NCBI GenBank assembly: GCA_009760855.2
Contig: WPIO01000050.1
Location: 769,501-833,500, forward strand
Source of the DNA: Cristatella mucedo
Taxonomy: Eukaryota; Bryozoa; Phylactolaemata; Cristatellidae
Length of the DNA stretch: 64,000 nucleotides
Reading direction: 5' to 3'
The notes under the pieces were generated by a model. The model was not told the origin of the DNA and searched no databases. It worked only from the letters and a program-made list of their open reading frames with translations. Shown here in pieces: positions 53,976-64,000 of the stretch (the stretch's first letter is position 1; the number at the start of each line of letters is the position of its first letter). The position numbers and the translations under genes were made by a program.

Positions 53976-54959
53976 ATGACATTTAGGTGGAGAAGTTCGC
54001 CCATTTCTGATTACTAATAAGTTGGCCTTCAACTACCCCTATGCTAAATAGCTGCTTTGGGAGGTAGGGAGGACGCAATGGGGGTGGACCGTCACTTAAT
54101 TTCTTCGTCGAAACCGCCAATTACTCAGCTGGTATTTTTGTGCTGTTGCTGAGCATGAGCTGTTCTCGAATGAGCTCTTTTAAGGAAGACCCTGCTAAGC
54201 ACGAGGGGTGCAATGTCACCATAGTTTAGATAGTGCTTTTTTGCAGCAACTGTGACGTGCCTAGAAAGAGATTGAGTTATCTGAGGGCTCTATATCAAAG
54301 TTAATATTAGTATTATTATTACCCACAGGCAAACCTTTTACAGAGTTAAGATGTGAATATTCTCGTATTCTGCATCCCCCGACCTATGAACGTCTGAGCT
54401 GCGTCAAATCGAGGGAGCTTTTCAGTGCAACGTGCTCCTCAGTATTCATTCTGGTGATGGCTCACTTGCCGTGGCTCAGTGGGAAGAGAATAGTGGACTG
54501 CATGTCGTTACTGCAGTTCCCAACAACTCCGCTATTCCTGTTCACACTGCTGATTCAGATAGGGGCTGCAGTTTATTGCCTCACGCAGCCTATACTCTCC
54601 TTAAAGGCATCGGATCACCTGCAGATGCACCGTCTATCCCGACCCGCAGTCGCAGTCGGCTTGCTAATGCAAACCAAGGTCGCTGAGGGAGGCACTGTGG
54701 GGCCCGGTCTCTCGATCGGCCTCCAGAAGGCATCGGATAGTCTCTTAAAGTCCACCTGCTAAATTTGCACCCACTTTATACCAAGCGGCTACTCATCCGA
54801 GACCGGGCTTTACGTGAGAAGCTCAGCGTATTCTTCCTCACCGGCATACATGGTCGCCATGTTGGTCAAAGCCTGGTGGCTGCTTATCTGTGGCCACCCC
54901 GCCCAGCAGTTTGTCATGACACCACGAGGAGGTCTGGCAGAAAGAGCAGTCTGTGGGGT
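53976..54959. other. Unassigned, with a LINE-A 3' stub at 54,228-54,322
   Basis: TTTTTGCAGCAACTGTGACGTGCCTAGAAAGAG and TTATCTGAGGGCTC, followed by an ATTAGTATTATTATT tail (54,240-54,322), are a short + strand LINE-A 3' end. Frames at 54,432-54,762 are open but have no known motif. Confidence 0.6.
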
Positions 54960-55600
54960 CTCCGCCCTTGACCATTGATCACTTGCCTTTAGGACCTACA
55001 GTACTTTTGCATGGGTCACAATTGGCAGCAGTCGCTATCAGAATTCCATTAGAGATCGTGCTTTTTATACTTTCGATCTGCAGATCTAATTATGGCTGTC
55101 TATTCTTGTATGCGAAATATTGTTGGAGTTTGCCTCCCAAATATTTGTTCGTGACAGGCCATCATTTGATCACTGAAGACGTTTACCTTGACAACCACAG
55201 AAATAGCCTGGTCCACTGGTAAGTTGACTGTGGTGCGGATCTTTGACTTGATCCAACAGACTAGTCATGCGACTCATATATGTAGCTGTTCTGGATATGT
55301 TCTGGATCTTGTGATCAAAAAATAATTCTGCTCACTTGACCTTTTTGTGTGCCCGCTCATTGTTGCGAGTCGATTCTTATTCTCATCATTATTTCCATTC
55401 CCTCGTATGATCCGGGAAACGTCAATTGTATTCAGCGATGCAACTTAAAAAGTATTTGTCTTCAAAAAAAGTTTTGAATTATTTTGATGCACGTATTTTC
55501 AAACTGCATACAGACTGTGCTGACAGCCTTTTCCTTCTCATTGATGCTGAAACTCGAGTATTTTTGCGACCAAGTCGTCTAGCATTCTCCGTTTAATTCT
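54960..55600 (+). pseudogene. Very degraded LINE endonuclease remnant (probable)
   Basis: Frame 54,953-55,222 and the following broken frames weakly follow a LINE endonuclease: QLAAVAIRIPLEIVLF (PIVAVVYRP...), YLFVTGHH (the LILGDFN place), then VLDLVIKK (about 55,296-55,320; the HTLDLVIT motif), and a stretch near GKRQLYSAMQLKKYL that resembles the KRRNLQSIGMGKVF region of LINE-B. Many stops. The LDLVI hit is the best evidence. Confidence 0.42.
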
Positions 55601-56480
55601 GTCCATGTGGAGATTCTTTGAGATTAGTTTCCGTTAACCAGAATTCAAAATATGCATCTTTAAGTGCATAAGCTTGAATTCTACATCACGAAGTCCGGGT
55701 GTGACTAATATCTAGATGTTTAATACATCCCAAGATTTTTCACACTCGGAAGCAGAAAAGCCTTACCGCTTATTTTCTCGCTCGACAAAATTGAAACCTT
55801 GCTAGTCACAACCAAAACCATGTTTATTCCATTTGATCATTCTCTAGACGAAGCTGAGCGATCTCACAATACTACAAATAGTTACTTGAACAGGACTTCA
55901 GCAGTCTTCTTCGCTAAGAAAATCGTACTGATTCGTAAAGCCATTCTCGCCTCCTGACATAGAGCGCTCTAACGTGCCTTCGTGTTCGTTGTAGAATTCT
56001 TCCGAAAACCGAAGCTCTTGCGAACATCGCATACGGAAACGATTCAGCTAAGACCTTTTTAAAGTTATTCTGATTTTTATTTGACCGTAGTGCTTAAGAA
56101 ACTACGTGCCTATGGATATCTAAACGCTTATCGCTTCGGACTGCTGGGTCTCCCACACCGGCTGCTGCCTTACCTCGACCAGCGGCAAGTAACCTACATG
56201 TTAGTTAGTCAGCAGCTTTAATCTCTTCGTCATCGTAGATCAAATGCATACCCAGAAATTAATATTGTTGCTAAGATTCGTGAGCTGTGCATTAATAAAT
56301 GAAAAGCACCCAGTGGCCGCCGCGGCGGCCAGAACCGCCAGGTCAGACGCCGCTCTGGTGGAAACTGCGAGCTGAGTACCCGCTCGTTTAATATTCCTAT
56401 CATTGTCTCGAACCGGTCAGCACGCTCCCCCACATGAGTCACTGTGAATCTCTCTAATTTAGTGGTCATCAGGCCTGTTC
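55601..56480. other. Unassigned region
   Basis: No gene recognised. A perfect 18-bp palindrome, TGGCCGCCGCGGCGGCCA, lies at 56,314-56,331. The last 150 bases may be the 5' untranslated part of the LINE-A that follows. Confidence 0.5.
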
Positions 56481-56519
56481 TAACTCCATCAGCCAGACTT
56501 AACGCTTGCCTTTAAAATC

Positions 56520-57180
56520 CTCGCTCAATGTGCAATAAACCTCTGGTAATAAGAGACCTTATTTCTGAAAATGGTTTCGACCTGCTCGCCCTAACTGAAA
56601 CTTGGCTTAAATTGACAAACTGCCGACAATTAAAGACGCAATCCCATCTGGTTTCTCGTTCTTTTACACCCCTAGGTCAATCAAAACTGGAGGTGGAGTT
56701 GCTGTCATCGTGCACTCGAAATTCAACTTCAAGCCATTTGCAGTACCCTCGATGCAGTCTTTTGAATGAATTGTCTTGGTCTCATCCGAAAACCAGCTAC
56801 CGATAGTGGCAGTAGTCTATCGCCCACCAGGTACCAAATCCTCCTTTATCTCAGATTTCTCCGATCTCATTTCAATTCTGTGTGCAAGAAATCGACCCTT
56901 CCTCGTTATGGGTGATTTCAACGTTCACTTTGATAACTTATCTGACACTTTCAGCACCGAATTTCGTACATTGACTGACTCGTTGTCTTTTGTGGCTCAT
57001 CTGCATGGCCCTACTCACATCAAGGGTAACACATTCGACCATATTTTCTCATACAACTGCACTTTGCCATCACCAATTATTACCAAATCCTGCGTATCTA
57101 ACCACATGCAGATCTCATTCAATCTACATTGTGTGCCCACCTCCTCCTCTAAAATAACCTGTGAATCGCGAAACCTCAAG
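56520..57180 (+). pseudogene. LINE-A endonuclease domain (broken)
   Basis: APE-like endonuclease. 56,528-56,806 reads NKPLVIRDLISENGFDLLAL and TETWL. A frame change near 56,690-56,780 separates it from 56,776-57,378, which reads PIVAVVYRPPG, FLVMGDFNVHFDN (catalytic Asp-Asn loop) and GPTHIKGNTFDHIFS (the TH...LD motif). The GGGVAVIVHSKF part lies between in another frame. The terminal SDH motif reads SNHMQI, so its Asp is replaced by Asn. The domain is inactive by frame and probably by residue. Confidence 0.85.
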
Positions 57181-57929
57181 ACCATTGACATTGATGCTGT
57201 CCGTGCGAGAACATCTGCTTCACCTCTGCTGCTCAGTCCTCCCTCCGATCTGTCATCATTGGTTGATAAGCTACAACACGATACTAGCAGACACGCTCGA
57301 CGAGTTTGCACCTCTGACAAAGCACATTGTGCGCCCCCGCCCAGATGGCCTATGGCCTTACCACAGACATTAAACTAGCCAGGTCTACTAAACAAATGCT
57401 TGAAAAAGCATACAAAAGATCTTGACTGACTGTCCATCGATAGGCATATGAAGACTACCGTAGGTCGTACCGATCGATCCTAGCAAAGGCCAAGTCTAGC
57501 TTCTATAAAAACATTGTTGAATCACAGATGCACAATCCAAAAATGCTTGGTGTCGACGAATAATGTTGACGATCAACCATCTCCTCAACCACTCCCAGAT
57601 TAGCTCCATACCCGATGATCCTTATGATGATCTAGCCAATCGCTTCTCTCGATTCTTTGTGCAGAATATAGACAAGATCAGGGAATCCATCCCTGCGATG
57701 ACAACATCCCCACTTGAATACTGTTCCCCGATTCCTGGCGGCACATCAATGAACATTTAAGCAGGTTACCAATGATCTAGTCCTGAATTTAGTATTCCAA
57801 TCAGAGAAGACAACAAGCCCTCTGGACCCTATTCCCACTGTCCTGCACCTACGTTGCATTGATCTACTGCTGCCATGTATAACTAACATAATTAACATGT
57901 CATTAGCCTCAGGTCATGTCCCAGCACCT

Positions 57930-58640
57930 TTCAAAAAAGCTGTGGTCGGGCCACTTCTCAAGAAAGCGACACCAAACCATTAGAACTTGAGCGACCATCG
58001 CCCAGTCTCCCTTCTATCATTCTTATCGAAGACACTGGAACGGGTCGTGACGGACCAGCTGAACTCATATATCAAAACTTCAATCCTTGCTAGTAAGTTA
58101 CAGTTTGGCTTTAGAGCTAATCACTCCACATTGCTTAGGGTATACAACGTCCTACTATGGAATTCAGACATGGGTAGAGTGTTTCTGCTTGTTTTGCTCG
58201 ATCTTTCGCCAGCTTTTGATACTATCAACCACAGAGTTCTTCTAGAGCGCCTCTCATCTCGCCTGGGCATCCTTGGCACTGCTCTGCAATGGTTCAGGTC
58301 CTATCTCAGTGGGAGACTCCAGAGTATTAACGTGAGAATAGAGAAAGATCATCCGAGGTACCTCTGAAATATGGGGTACCTCAGGGCTCCGTACTAGGTC
58401 CAGTTCATTTCACGGTTATATACTCTCCCTCTTGCAGATGTGATTGCCAAACACAATCTCGGGTTTCACTTCTTGGCGAATGACACTAAGTTGTACCCAT
58501 GCTTTGATCCCTCCCAGTCTTCGAGCACGATGAATTCTCTCAACTCATTTGCTGCATATATTGATGACATATGCACATAGATGGCAGCAAATTTTCTAAA
58601 ACTAAACGATGATTAAGCTAACTTACTAGTTATGGGCAAA
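57930..58640 (+). pseudogene. LINE-A reverse transcriptase (broken)
   Basis: 57,987-58,367 holds DHRPVSLLSFLSKTLERV, LQFGFRANHSTLLRV, LLDLSPAFDTINHRVLLERL and WFRSYLSGRLQSI. The VPQGSVLGP and FYADD blocks follow in other frames; the catalytic box reads FLANDTKLY, so YADD is lost. LKLNDD is still seen at 58,600-58,615, followed by a stop in place of the next Lys. Confidence 0.85.
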
Positions 58641-59610
58641 TCCAGTGCGATTCAAAAATTAGAAAGGCTATCGCTCAAAATTGGCTCTGCCAGCATTTCT
58701 CCTCTTGAATCAGCTTAAAATCTAGGTGTCATGTTCCAAAGTGACCTCTCGTTAGACGACCACATCAGCTCCACAGTCAAATCTTCCTACTTTCAGCTTC
58801 ATAACATTGCTAAAATTCGGGCTTGATTAGATAAGGATACCACGTCTAAGTTGGTCCATGCATTCGTGACATCCCGTGTCGACTTCTTCAGCTCACTGCT
58901 TACGGACCTACCGTCGTGTGCAATCAGGTGATCACAGCTGGTGCAAAACTCTGCAGCTAGGTTTGTCTGTCGTGAGCGTAGCAGTTGCCACATCACACCA
59001 CTTCTCGCCGACCTGAACTGGCTACCAGTCAAGCAACGGATTGACTTCAAGGTTTTGTCGCTCACTTTTAGGTCACTTCATTATTTGGCTCCAGCCTATC
59101 TCTCAGATCTGCAGCCCCACCAGGCCAAGCATCGTACCATCCGCTTTTCGGAATCCAACAGTCTACAAATACCTCGTACAAACCTCAAATCCTTTGGAGA
59201 CCGTGCATTTAGTTCGTTTGCTCCCAAAACCTTGGAACTCCCTTCCGACCTGCGTCAGAACATCCCTGACTTGACCACATTTAAAAAGAACTTAAGAACA
59301 CACCTATTGAGGACAAGCATTTAGCGAGTCTCTGTGATTTATCCTTCACATTCTTATACGTGCTGACACTGTGCATGTTGCCACTAACCAAATTTGCATG
59401 CTGACCCTGTGCATGTCACCCCTAACCATGTTATTCATGCTGTTTTTTTATCAAGCATGATATTACTCAAGATTCAGTTGCATTTCTCTTTGCAGAAAAT
59501 TTAAAGTGCCTAGAAAGACATTGAGTTCTTTGAGAGCGCTTCATCAAGGGCATTATTATTATTAATATTATTATTAATAACTAAGACTGAAGGAAGTACT
59601 TAGTTTTAGC

Positions 59611-59782
59611 CGTAATGGCTTACTAGGTAATTGGTGGCTTTTCACGAAATCGATCCTGAGTTCATGGTTTTGAATATTGCTGTGGATGATCCTTTGTTGC
59701 CGTTTTCAGCGGATGTGATAGCCGTTTAGGCTCTTCTGTCGCTATACAAAAGTGGCTGTTCCATCAGCTAGAATTTTTTTTA
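59611..59782 (+). mobile_element. tRNA-derived SINE, old copy
   Basis: Lies about 30 bases after the LINE-A tail. Head: CGTAATGGCTTACTAGGTAATTGGTGGCTTTTCACGA. The B box is decayed (GAGTTCATGGTTTTG). The body is clear: GTGATAGCCGTTTAGGCTCTTCTGTCGCTATACAAAAGTGGCTG and CATCAGCTAGAA, then poly-T. Confidence 0.8.
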
Positions 59783-60430
59783 ACCTGCCACCTCACTAGA
59801 AAAAACCTTTGCCTCACACGCCTGCTTTGGTTTGTGTGCAATTTTCTCCCGTTTCATTTTAGAAATACAGCTTTTAGAGCAAGTTTACTAAAATTAACTT
59901 TGGAATGCATGTTAGACGGGTTTCTAGCGACACTAGTCCGCTGCTGGCTGTGCTCTCCTCTGTATGACCGACGTTGCCCTAAGAGCTAGAGCATTCACGG
60001 TGACATATTGCCCTGACGCTGCTCGATCTATTAGCTGCGTTCGACCCTGTGGCTCAAGATGCTCTACTCGAAACTTTGAGAAAAACCCGTAGTTTACGGT
60101 CAGGCAGACGCGGTACTTGCTGGATTTGACTCGTAGTGGCTCAATCGCCTTCAATCCGTGTCCTAATGGTGGTCATGTTTCATCCGTCTTGGGTGCTGTT
60201 ACATGTACTAGGGTCAGTTCTTATACTTTTACCGCTTTCGACTGTCACCGAGCCTCTGGAAAAAAAATTGATCCGGGCAGAGAGCTCATTGTCTCTCATT
60301 TCTATTCTGGTAAAATGCAATCTTTGAAGTGCTAATGTCCTTCGCCAACCATCTCATTAACAACTCCCGGCTCATCACCGAAACGGGCGACCTATGTTGT
60401 GATCTAGCCGATGTTTTTATAAGCTGTTAT
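59783..60430 (+). mobile_element. Rearranged, degraded LINE fragments
   Basis: 59,990-60,300 reads a worn RT: LTLLDLLAAFDPVAQDALLE (DLSAAFDT block), then QSPSIRV and WVLLHVLGSVLIL-like sequence where QGSVLGPVLF is expected. 60,340-60,425 matches the LINE-A linker at 57,577-57,660 (AACCATCTCATTAACAACTC, GATCTAGCCGATG), which should lie upstream of the RT, so the pieces are out of order. Confidence 0.6.
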
Positions 60431-61253
60431 TATTAATAATTTAGTTCTTTAAGCATTTTTCAACCAATTTAAAGTTGACACTCCATATTCCCATAACTTT
60501 CACGTTTACTCCATCGTCATTAACCTAAAAAAAGTTAGCTACCATTACAGCGCAAACCTCAGCAATATACGTGCAAAAGAGACTTAGAGAGTTGTACATA
60601 ATCAAATGCAGATAGTAGTCAGACTGCAAGTAAGCATGCATGTATAAACTTTAACGATTAAATAGTGATACACTTTAAATTTTTATGCACAAATTCGTAA
60701 AAACAAACGTGGCTTCGATTGGGCATGACGAGTAACTTTCCAAGTGGATCTTAACAAATAACCTTGTTGGTCAAGGCTCTACAGACCGGGCTCCACTTTG
60801 GGATCGGTTAGGGATATATTTGGCATAAGCAGCGAAAAATAGCTGTCTTTGGTATATAGCAAATAGAGATTGTAATACCAATACCAGATTTCCACGATGC
60901 CCTTCCAAAACCAAATCCCTTTTTCTAGACACTGCAACAAAAGAGGAAACATGTCATATAGTTAGAGACATCAAGGATAGATAAAACATGTATCTTAGAC
61001 ATTTTTCGGTCCCACACTACGTCAAGGTCGCACCTGAAAAGATTACTACTGCTGGCTTCGGCTGGCTGAACGATCTGCTTGTAGTGCGCACTGATCCGTT
61101 CGTTTCGCCAAGTCTGAGCCCGAGCGGAATTGGCCCGAGCGGCACCGGCCAGGCACTCAGGGGCCAAGAGTGGTTTATCGAAGGGATAGTACCACATGAG
61201 CTGGCTCATAGGTGGGCGATTCCTCTGATTGTGGCCATAAAACGACAGCGAAA
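60431..61253. other. Unassigned region before LINE-A
   Basis: AT-rich to about 60,980. From 60,988 a + frame opens (VAPEKITTAGFGWLNDLLVV and further) and runs in frame into the LINE-A RT at about 61,254. The first ~88 codons are not LINE-like. The minus strand is also open (60,925-61,209). Probably a chance fusion at the insertion point. Confidence 0.45.
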
Positions 61254-62625
61254 CAGGCCACTTCTCAAGAAAGGAACACTAGACCAAGAGAACTTGAAGA
61301 ACTACCGCCCAGTCTCCCTTCTACCATTTCTATCAAGGACACTGGAACTGATCGTGGCAGACCAGCTAAACTCATGTATCGAAACCTCACACCTTGCTAG
61401 TAAGTTCCAGTCCGGCTTTAGAGCTAATCACTCCACAGAGTCAGCATTGCTTAGGGTATACAACGACCTACTTAGGAATGCAGACATGGGTAGAGTGTCT
61501 CTAATTGTTTCGATCGATCTTTCGGCAGCTTTTGACACCATCGATCACAAAGTTCTTCTAGAGCGCCTCTCATCTCGCCTGGGCATCACTGGCACTGCTC
61601 TGCAGTGGTTCAGGTCCTATCTCGGTGAGAGACTCCAGAGTATTGACGTGAATGGACAAAAATCATCTGAAGTACCTCTGAAATATGGAGTACCTCAAGG
61701 CTCAGTGCTAGGTCCGGTTCTTTTCACGATTTATACTCTGCCTCTTGCTGATGTGATTGCCAAGCACAATCTAGGCTTTCACTTTTATACGGATGAAACT
61801 CAGTTGTACCTTTGCTTTGATCCCTCCCAGCCTTCGAGCACCTCAAATTCTCTAAACTCACTAGCTGCATGCATTGATGACATCCGCACATGGATGGCAG
61901 CAAATTTTCTAAAACTTAACGATGATAAAACCAACTTACAAGTTATGGGCAAACCCAGTGTGATCCAGAGATTGGACAGGTTGACTCTCAAAATTGGCTC
62001 TGCCAGCATATTTCCAGTTGAATCAGCTCGAAATCTAGGTGTCATATTATAAAGCGACCTCTCGTTAGACGACCACATCAGCTCCACAGTCAAATCCGCC
62101 TATTTTCAGCTTCATAACATTGCTAAAATTCGGGCTTGTTTAGATAAAGATACCACATCTAAGTTGGTCCATGCATTCGTGACATCCCATCTCGACTTCT
62201 GCAATTCACTGCTTACTGGCCTACCAGCATGTGCGATCAGGCGATTGCAGCTGGTGCAAAACTCGGCAGCTAGACTTGTCTACTGTGAGCGTCGCAGTTG
62301 CCACGTTACTCCACTTCTCGCCGACCTGCACTGGCTACCAGTCAAGCAACGGATTGACTTCAAGGTTTTGTCGCTCACTTTTAGGTCCCTTCATTCTATG
62401 GCTCCAGCCTATCTCTCTGACCTACTCCCCCATCAGGCCAAGCATCGTACCACCAGCTTTTCGGAATCCAAAAGTCTATAAATACCTCGTACAAACCTCA
62501 AATCCTTTGGAGACCTTGCATTTAGTTCGTATGCTCCCAAAGCCTGGAACTCCCTCCCGACCTGCGTCAGAACATCCCCTGACCTGACCACATTTAACAG
62601 GAACTTAAAAACACACCTATTTTAG
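61254..62625 (+). pseudogene. LINE-A RT and C-terminal frame with two nonsense codons
   Basis: One frame runs from 61,254 to the stop at 62,625, interrupted only by TAA at 62,050-62,052 and 62,479-62,481. In other LINE-A copies both positions are CAA (Gln), so each is one C-to-T change. RT blocks in order: NLKNYRPVSLLPFLSRTLEL, FQSGFRANHSTESALLRV, SIDLSAAFDTIDHKVLLERL, GVPQGSVLGPVLFTIYTLPL, FYTDETQLYL and FLKLNDDKTN. The catalytic YADD box reads YTDE: the first Asp stays, the second is Glu. The C-terminal domain has SHLDFCNSLLTGLP and LHWLPVKQRIDFKVLS. It could not make a full-length protein and is probably catalytically weak or dead. Confidence 0.9.
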
Positions 62626-62891
62626 GACAGCATTTAGTGGGTCCCTGTGATTCGCCCTTGACGTGCTTATGGGTGCTGACACTGTGCATGCTGCCACTAA
62701 CCACATTTGCATGCTGACCCTGTGCATGTCACCCCTAACCATATTATTCATCTCGTTTGTTTTTCAAGCATGATTTTACTTACCATTTAATTGCATTTCC
62801 CATTGCAGCAAATGTAAAGCGCCTAGAGAGAGATTAAGTTCTCTGAGGGCGCTTTATCAAGTACATTATTATTCTTATAATTATTATTAAA
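61254..62891 (+). mobile_element. LINE-A, youngest copy, 5'-truncated at the RT start
   Basis: Enters at PLLKKGT (RT start), has a nearly complete RT and C-terminal frame, an ordinary stop at 62,623-62,625, the 3' UTR, perfect hairpin arms and an ATTATTATTCTTATAATTATTATTA tail. It lacks the endonuclease. It is the copy closest to an intact coding state in the window. Confidence 0.93.
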
Positions 62892-63683
62892 CAAGAAAGT
62901 GCCTGCTTGCGTCCTTTCGCTTGGCTAGTGCAAATGGAGTGTACTATCTTTGATCTGCATTAAAAAGAATTGGTAACTGTTCTTCCAAAGTCTGCCAGCG
63001 GTGGCTCTGTGTTGCAGCGAATAGAGCAGCTGTATTTTGTTCAGAATACTTCCCACACTATCTTACTGCATGTAAGAAATACAGTAAGACAAAGTGAGGA
63101 AAAAGCTTTTCAGATCTTGGACGGCGGATTTTTTATTTCCACAATTCTTAGCCATTAATATTTTCTGTCTCCTAGTGCCTAACGTGGCACATCGTTCTCA
63201 GCAGTTTGGGGCCACGGAAATTCACACAACTACCGTGCTAGACTGTCCTTCTGAACTCAGCTCAGCTTTTCAATCGCTTTGCAGTTGTTGCTTACTGTTG
63301 CAGTCGAATAGCTAATGAATGTGCTTAATATTGCCGCCTTGGCTTTGATTGCATTAGAAAAAATCAAAAAACAGCACTGACTTTGCCCTTGTGGCTTTGT
63401 TTTAGTACAGACTGAGATTCGTGGATTACATGGTCAAGATGATGTTTCTAAGTAACGATCGCTCTTTCAATTTGAAAGTAAGTAGAATACTCTTCTTGTT
63501 TTGTGCGAAGCAATCCTGCTCTAGTTAGCGGATCGCTTCAAAGCTCCCTCTATTCACTCAGTGAACTGCTGTTGACCTAACCGTATGAAAAGCCGGAGGT
63601 TCAGATGACTTATTGATGCACAGCTCGCTGCTGTGACAGCTGTCTACGATGATGGTAGTCTGAGAACCGATGGTCCAGAGAAC
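62892..63683. other. Unassigned region
   Basis: No gene or repeat recognised between the LINE-A tail and the SINE. Confidence 0.5.
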
Positions 63684-63860
63684 CATGATGGCACACTAGG
63701 TAAGGTGGTTGCTTTCACGACCTCGGTCCCGAGGTTGTGGGTTCGATTCCTGCAGTGGGCGATCCTTTATCGCCACTGCAAGTGGTGGTGATAGCCGCAA
63801 AGGCTCTTCTGTCGCTATACAAAAAGAGGCTGTTTAATCAGCTAGGATTTTTTTTTTTTT
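63684..63860 (+). mobile_element. tRNA-derived SINE, full copy
   Basis: 177 bases, differing from the 49,239 copy at about a dozen positions. The B box GGTTCGATTCC (63,740-63,750) is intact and CATGATGGCACACTAGGTAAGG marks the head. The tail is a T run rather than (ATTT)n. No obvious target-site duplication. Confidence 0.9.
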
Positions 63861-64000
63861 ATGGCAGAAGCAAGGCGGTTACGACTGCAGCGGCGCAATA
63901 GGCGGCTGGAAATCAATAGTGGACATTCATATTCAAGCCAACGAGGCGATAATAAGAATTAATTGCACACCTGCAGCAGCTTGTAGTGTCGTGAGTTTTT
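63861..64000. other. Unassigned end of window
   Basis: 140 bases with no recognised feature. Confidence 0.5.

Larger units (their letters stand above)
56481..59582 (+). mobile_element. LINE-A, longest copy, endonuclease through tail
   Basis: This is the reference LINE-A copy of the window. The order is endonuclease (56,500-57,180), linker (57,180-57,930), RT (57,930-58,640), C-terminal domain (58,700-59,320), 3' UTR (59,320-59,490), terminal hairpin and (ATT)n tail (59,556-59,582). At least five frame changes and several stops are needed to read it. The 5' end is unclear; no ORF1 was recognised upstream. The CR1/L2 affinity is inferred from the C-terminal motif set SRxDFCNSLL, ARxVCRER, LxWLPVKQRIDFK and FGDRAFSS. 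Confidence 0.9.

Noticed and set aside
54432..54762. Small membrane protein gene
   Set aside because: 102- and 84-codon frames overlap, no motif, no neighbouring gene, surrounded by LINE debris.
62050..62481. TAA read as Gln (alternative genetic code)
   Set aside because: Both TAA codons replace CAA found in other LINE-A copies, and the other copies carry frameshifts and stops of all kinds; ordinary decay explains them.

Overview
The window reads as repeat-dense, apparently intergenic DNA from an invertebrate-type animal genome. I found no multi-exon host gene, no bacterial operon logic and no CRISPR array. The main residents are non-LTR retrotransposons of the CR1/L2 type, with an APE-like endonuclease, a reverse transcriptase (RT) and a C-terminal domain. 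Around them are microsatellites, minisatellites, a tRNA-derived SINE and a large composite repeat. CpG is common in the GC-rich blocks, so these blocks show no strong CpG depletion. I cannot name the species. All homologies were judged by eye; no database or alignment program was run.

Two LINE families dominate. LINE-A ends in an (ATT)n tail preceded by a short hairpin. It is seen on the + strand at 11.6-13.7, 26.9-27.9, 41.8-42.9, 56.5-59.6 and 61.25-62.9 kb, and on the - strand at 7.3-7.9, 19.5-19.7, 29.6-30.3, 30.8-31.6, 33.9-35.4 and 53.2-54.0 kb. LINE-B ends in an (ATTAC)n tail. It is seen on the - strand at 1.6-4.4 (longest copy), 17.1-17.3 and 51.7-52.0 kb, and on the + strand at 10.3-11.1, 12.0-12.5, 17.8-18.75, 20.1-20.7, 22.6-23.85, 32.9-33.2, 36.9-37.2 and 41.75-42.95 kb. 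Each family has inserted into the other. Nearly every copy is 5' truncated or frameshifted. The best preserved RT reading frame (61.25-62.63 kb) has two in-frame nonsense codons and a changed catalytic motif. A weak Ty3/gypsy remnant lies near 16.7-17.0 kb (-).

The most unusual structure is a large composite repeat, called CR here, present in direct orientation in four partial copies between about 20.7 and 47.7 kb. Its modules recur in a mostly fixed order: N (AT-rich), a LINE-B 3' end, M1 (GC-rich), M2, M3/M4 (purine tract and flank), M5, M6, M7 and M8. All four M1 modules start just after a LINE-B 3' end. Two copies share the same LINE-B truncation point and the same upstream N module, so the LINE-B piece travels with the repeat. 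Copy I (20.7-30.6 kb) is swollen by LINE insertions and by internal duplication. Copy II (31.7-33.9 kb) is short. Copies III (35.9-41.6 kb) and IV (41.75-47.7 kb) are the most complete. The M modules hold perfect long hairpins and a 50-bp minisatellite, but no recognised protein.

Outer parts: 1-11.6 kb holds a long LINE-B, GC-rich blocks and purine tracts. 13.7-17.4 kb holds a minisatellite, a 535-bp tandem duplication and the gypsy remnant. 48-56 kb is mostly unrecognised, with a hairpin-rich CpG block at 48.0-48.7 kb. 56-64 kb holds the two best LINE-A copies and two SINE copies. Most reading frames over 60 codons here are chance frames in GC-rich or low-complexity DNA, or frames antisense to LINE coding sequence.
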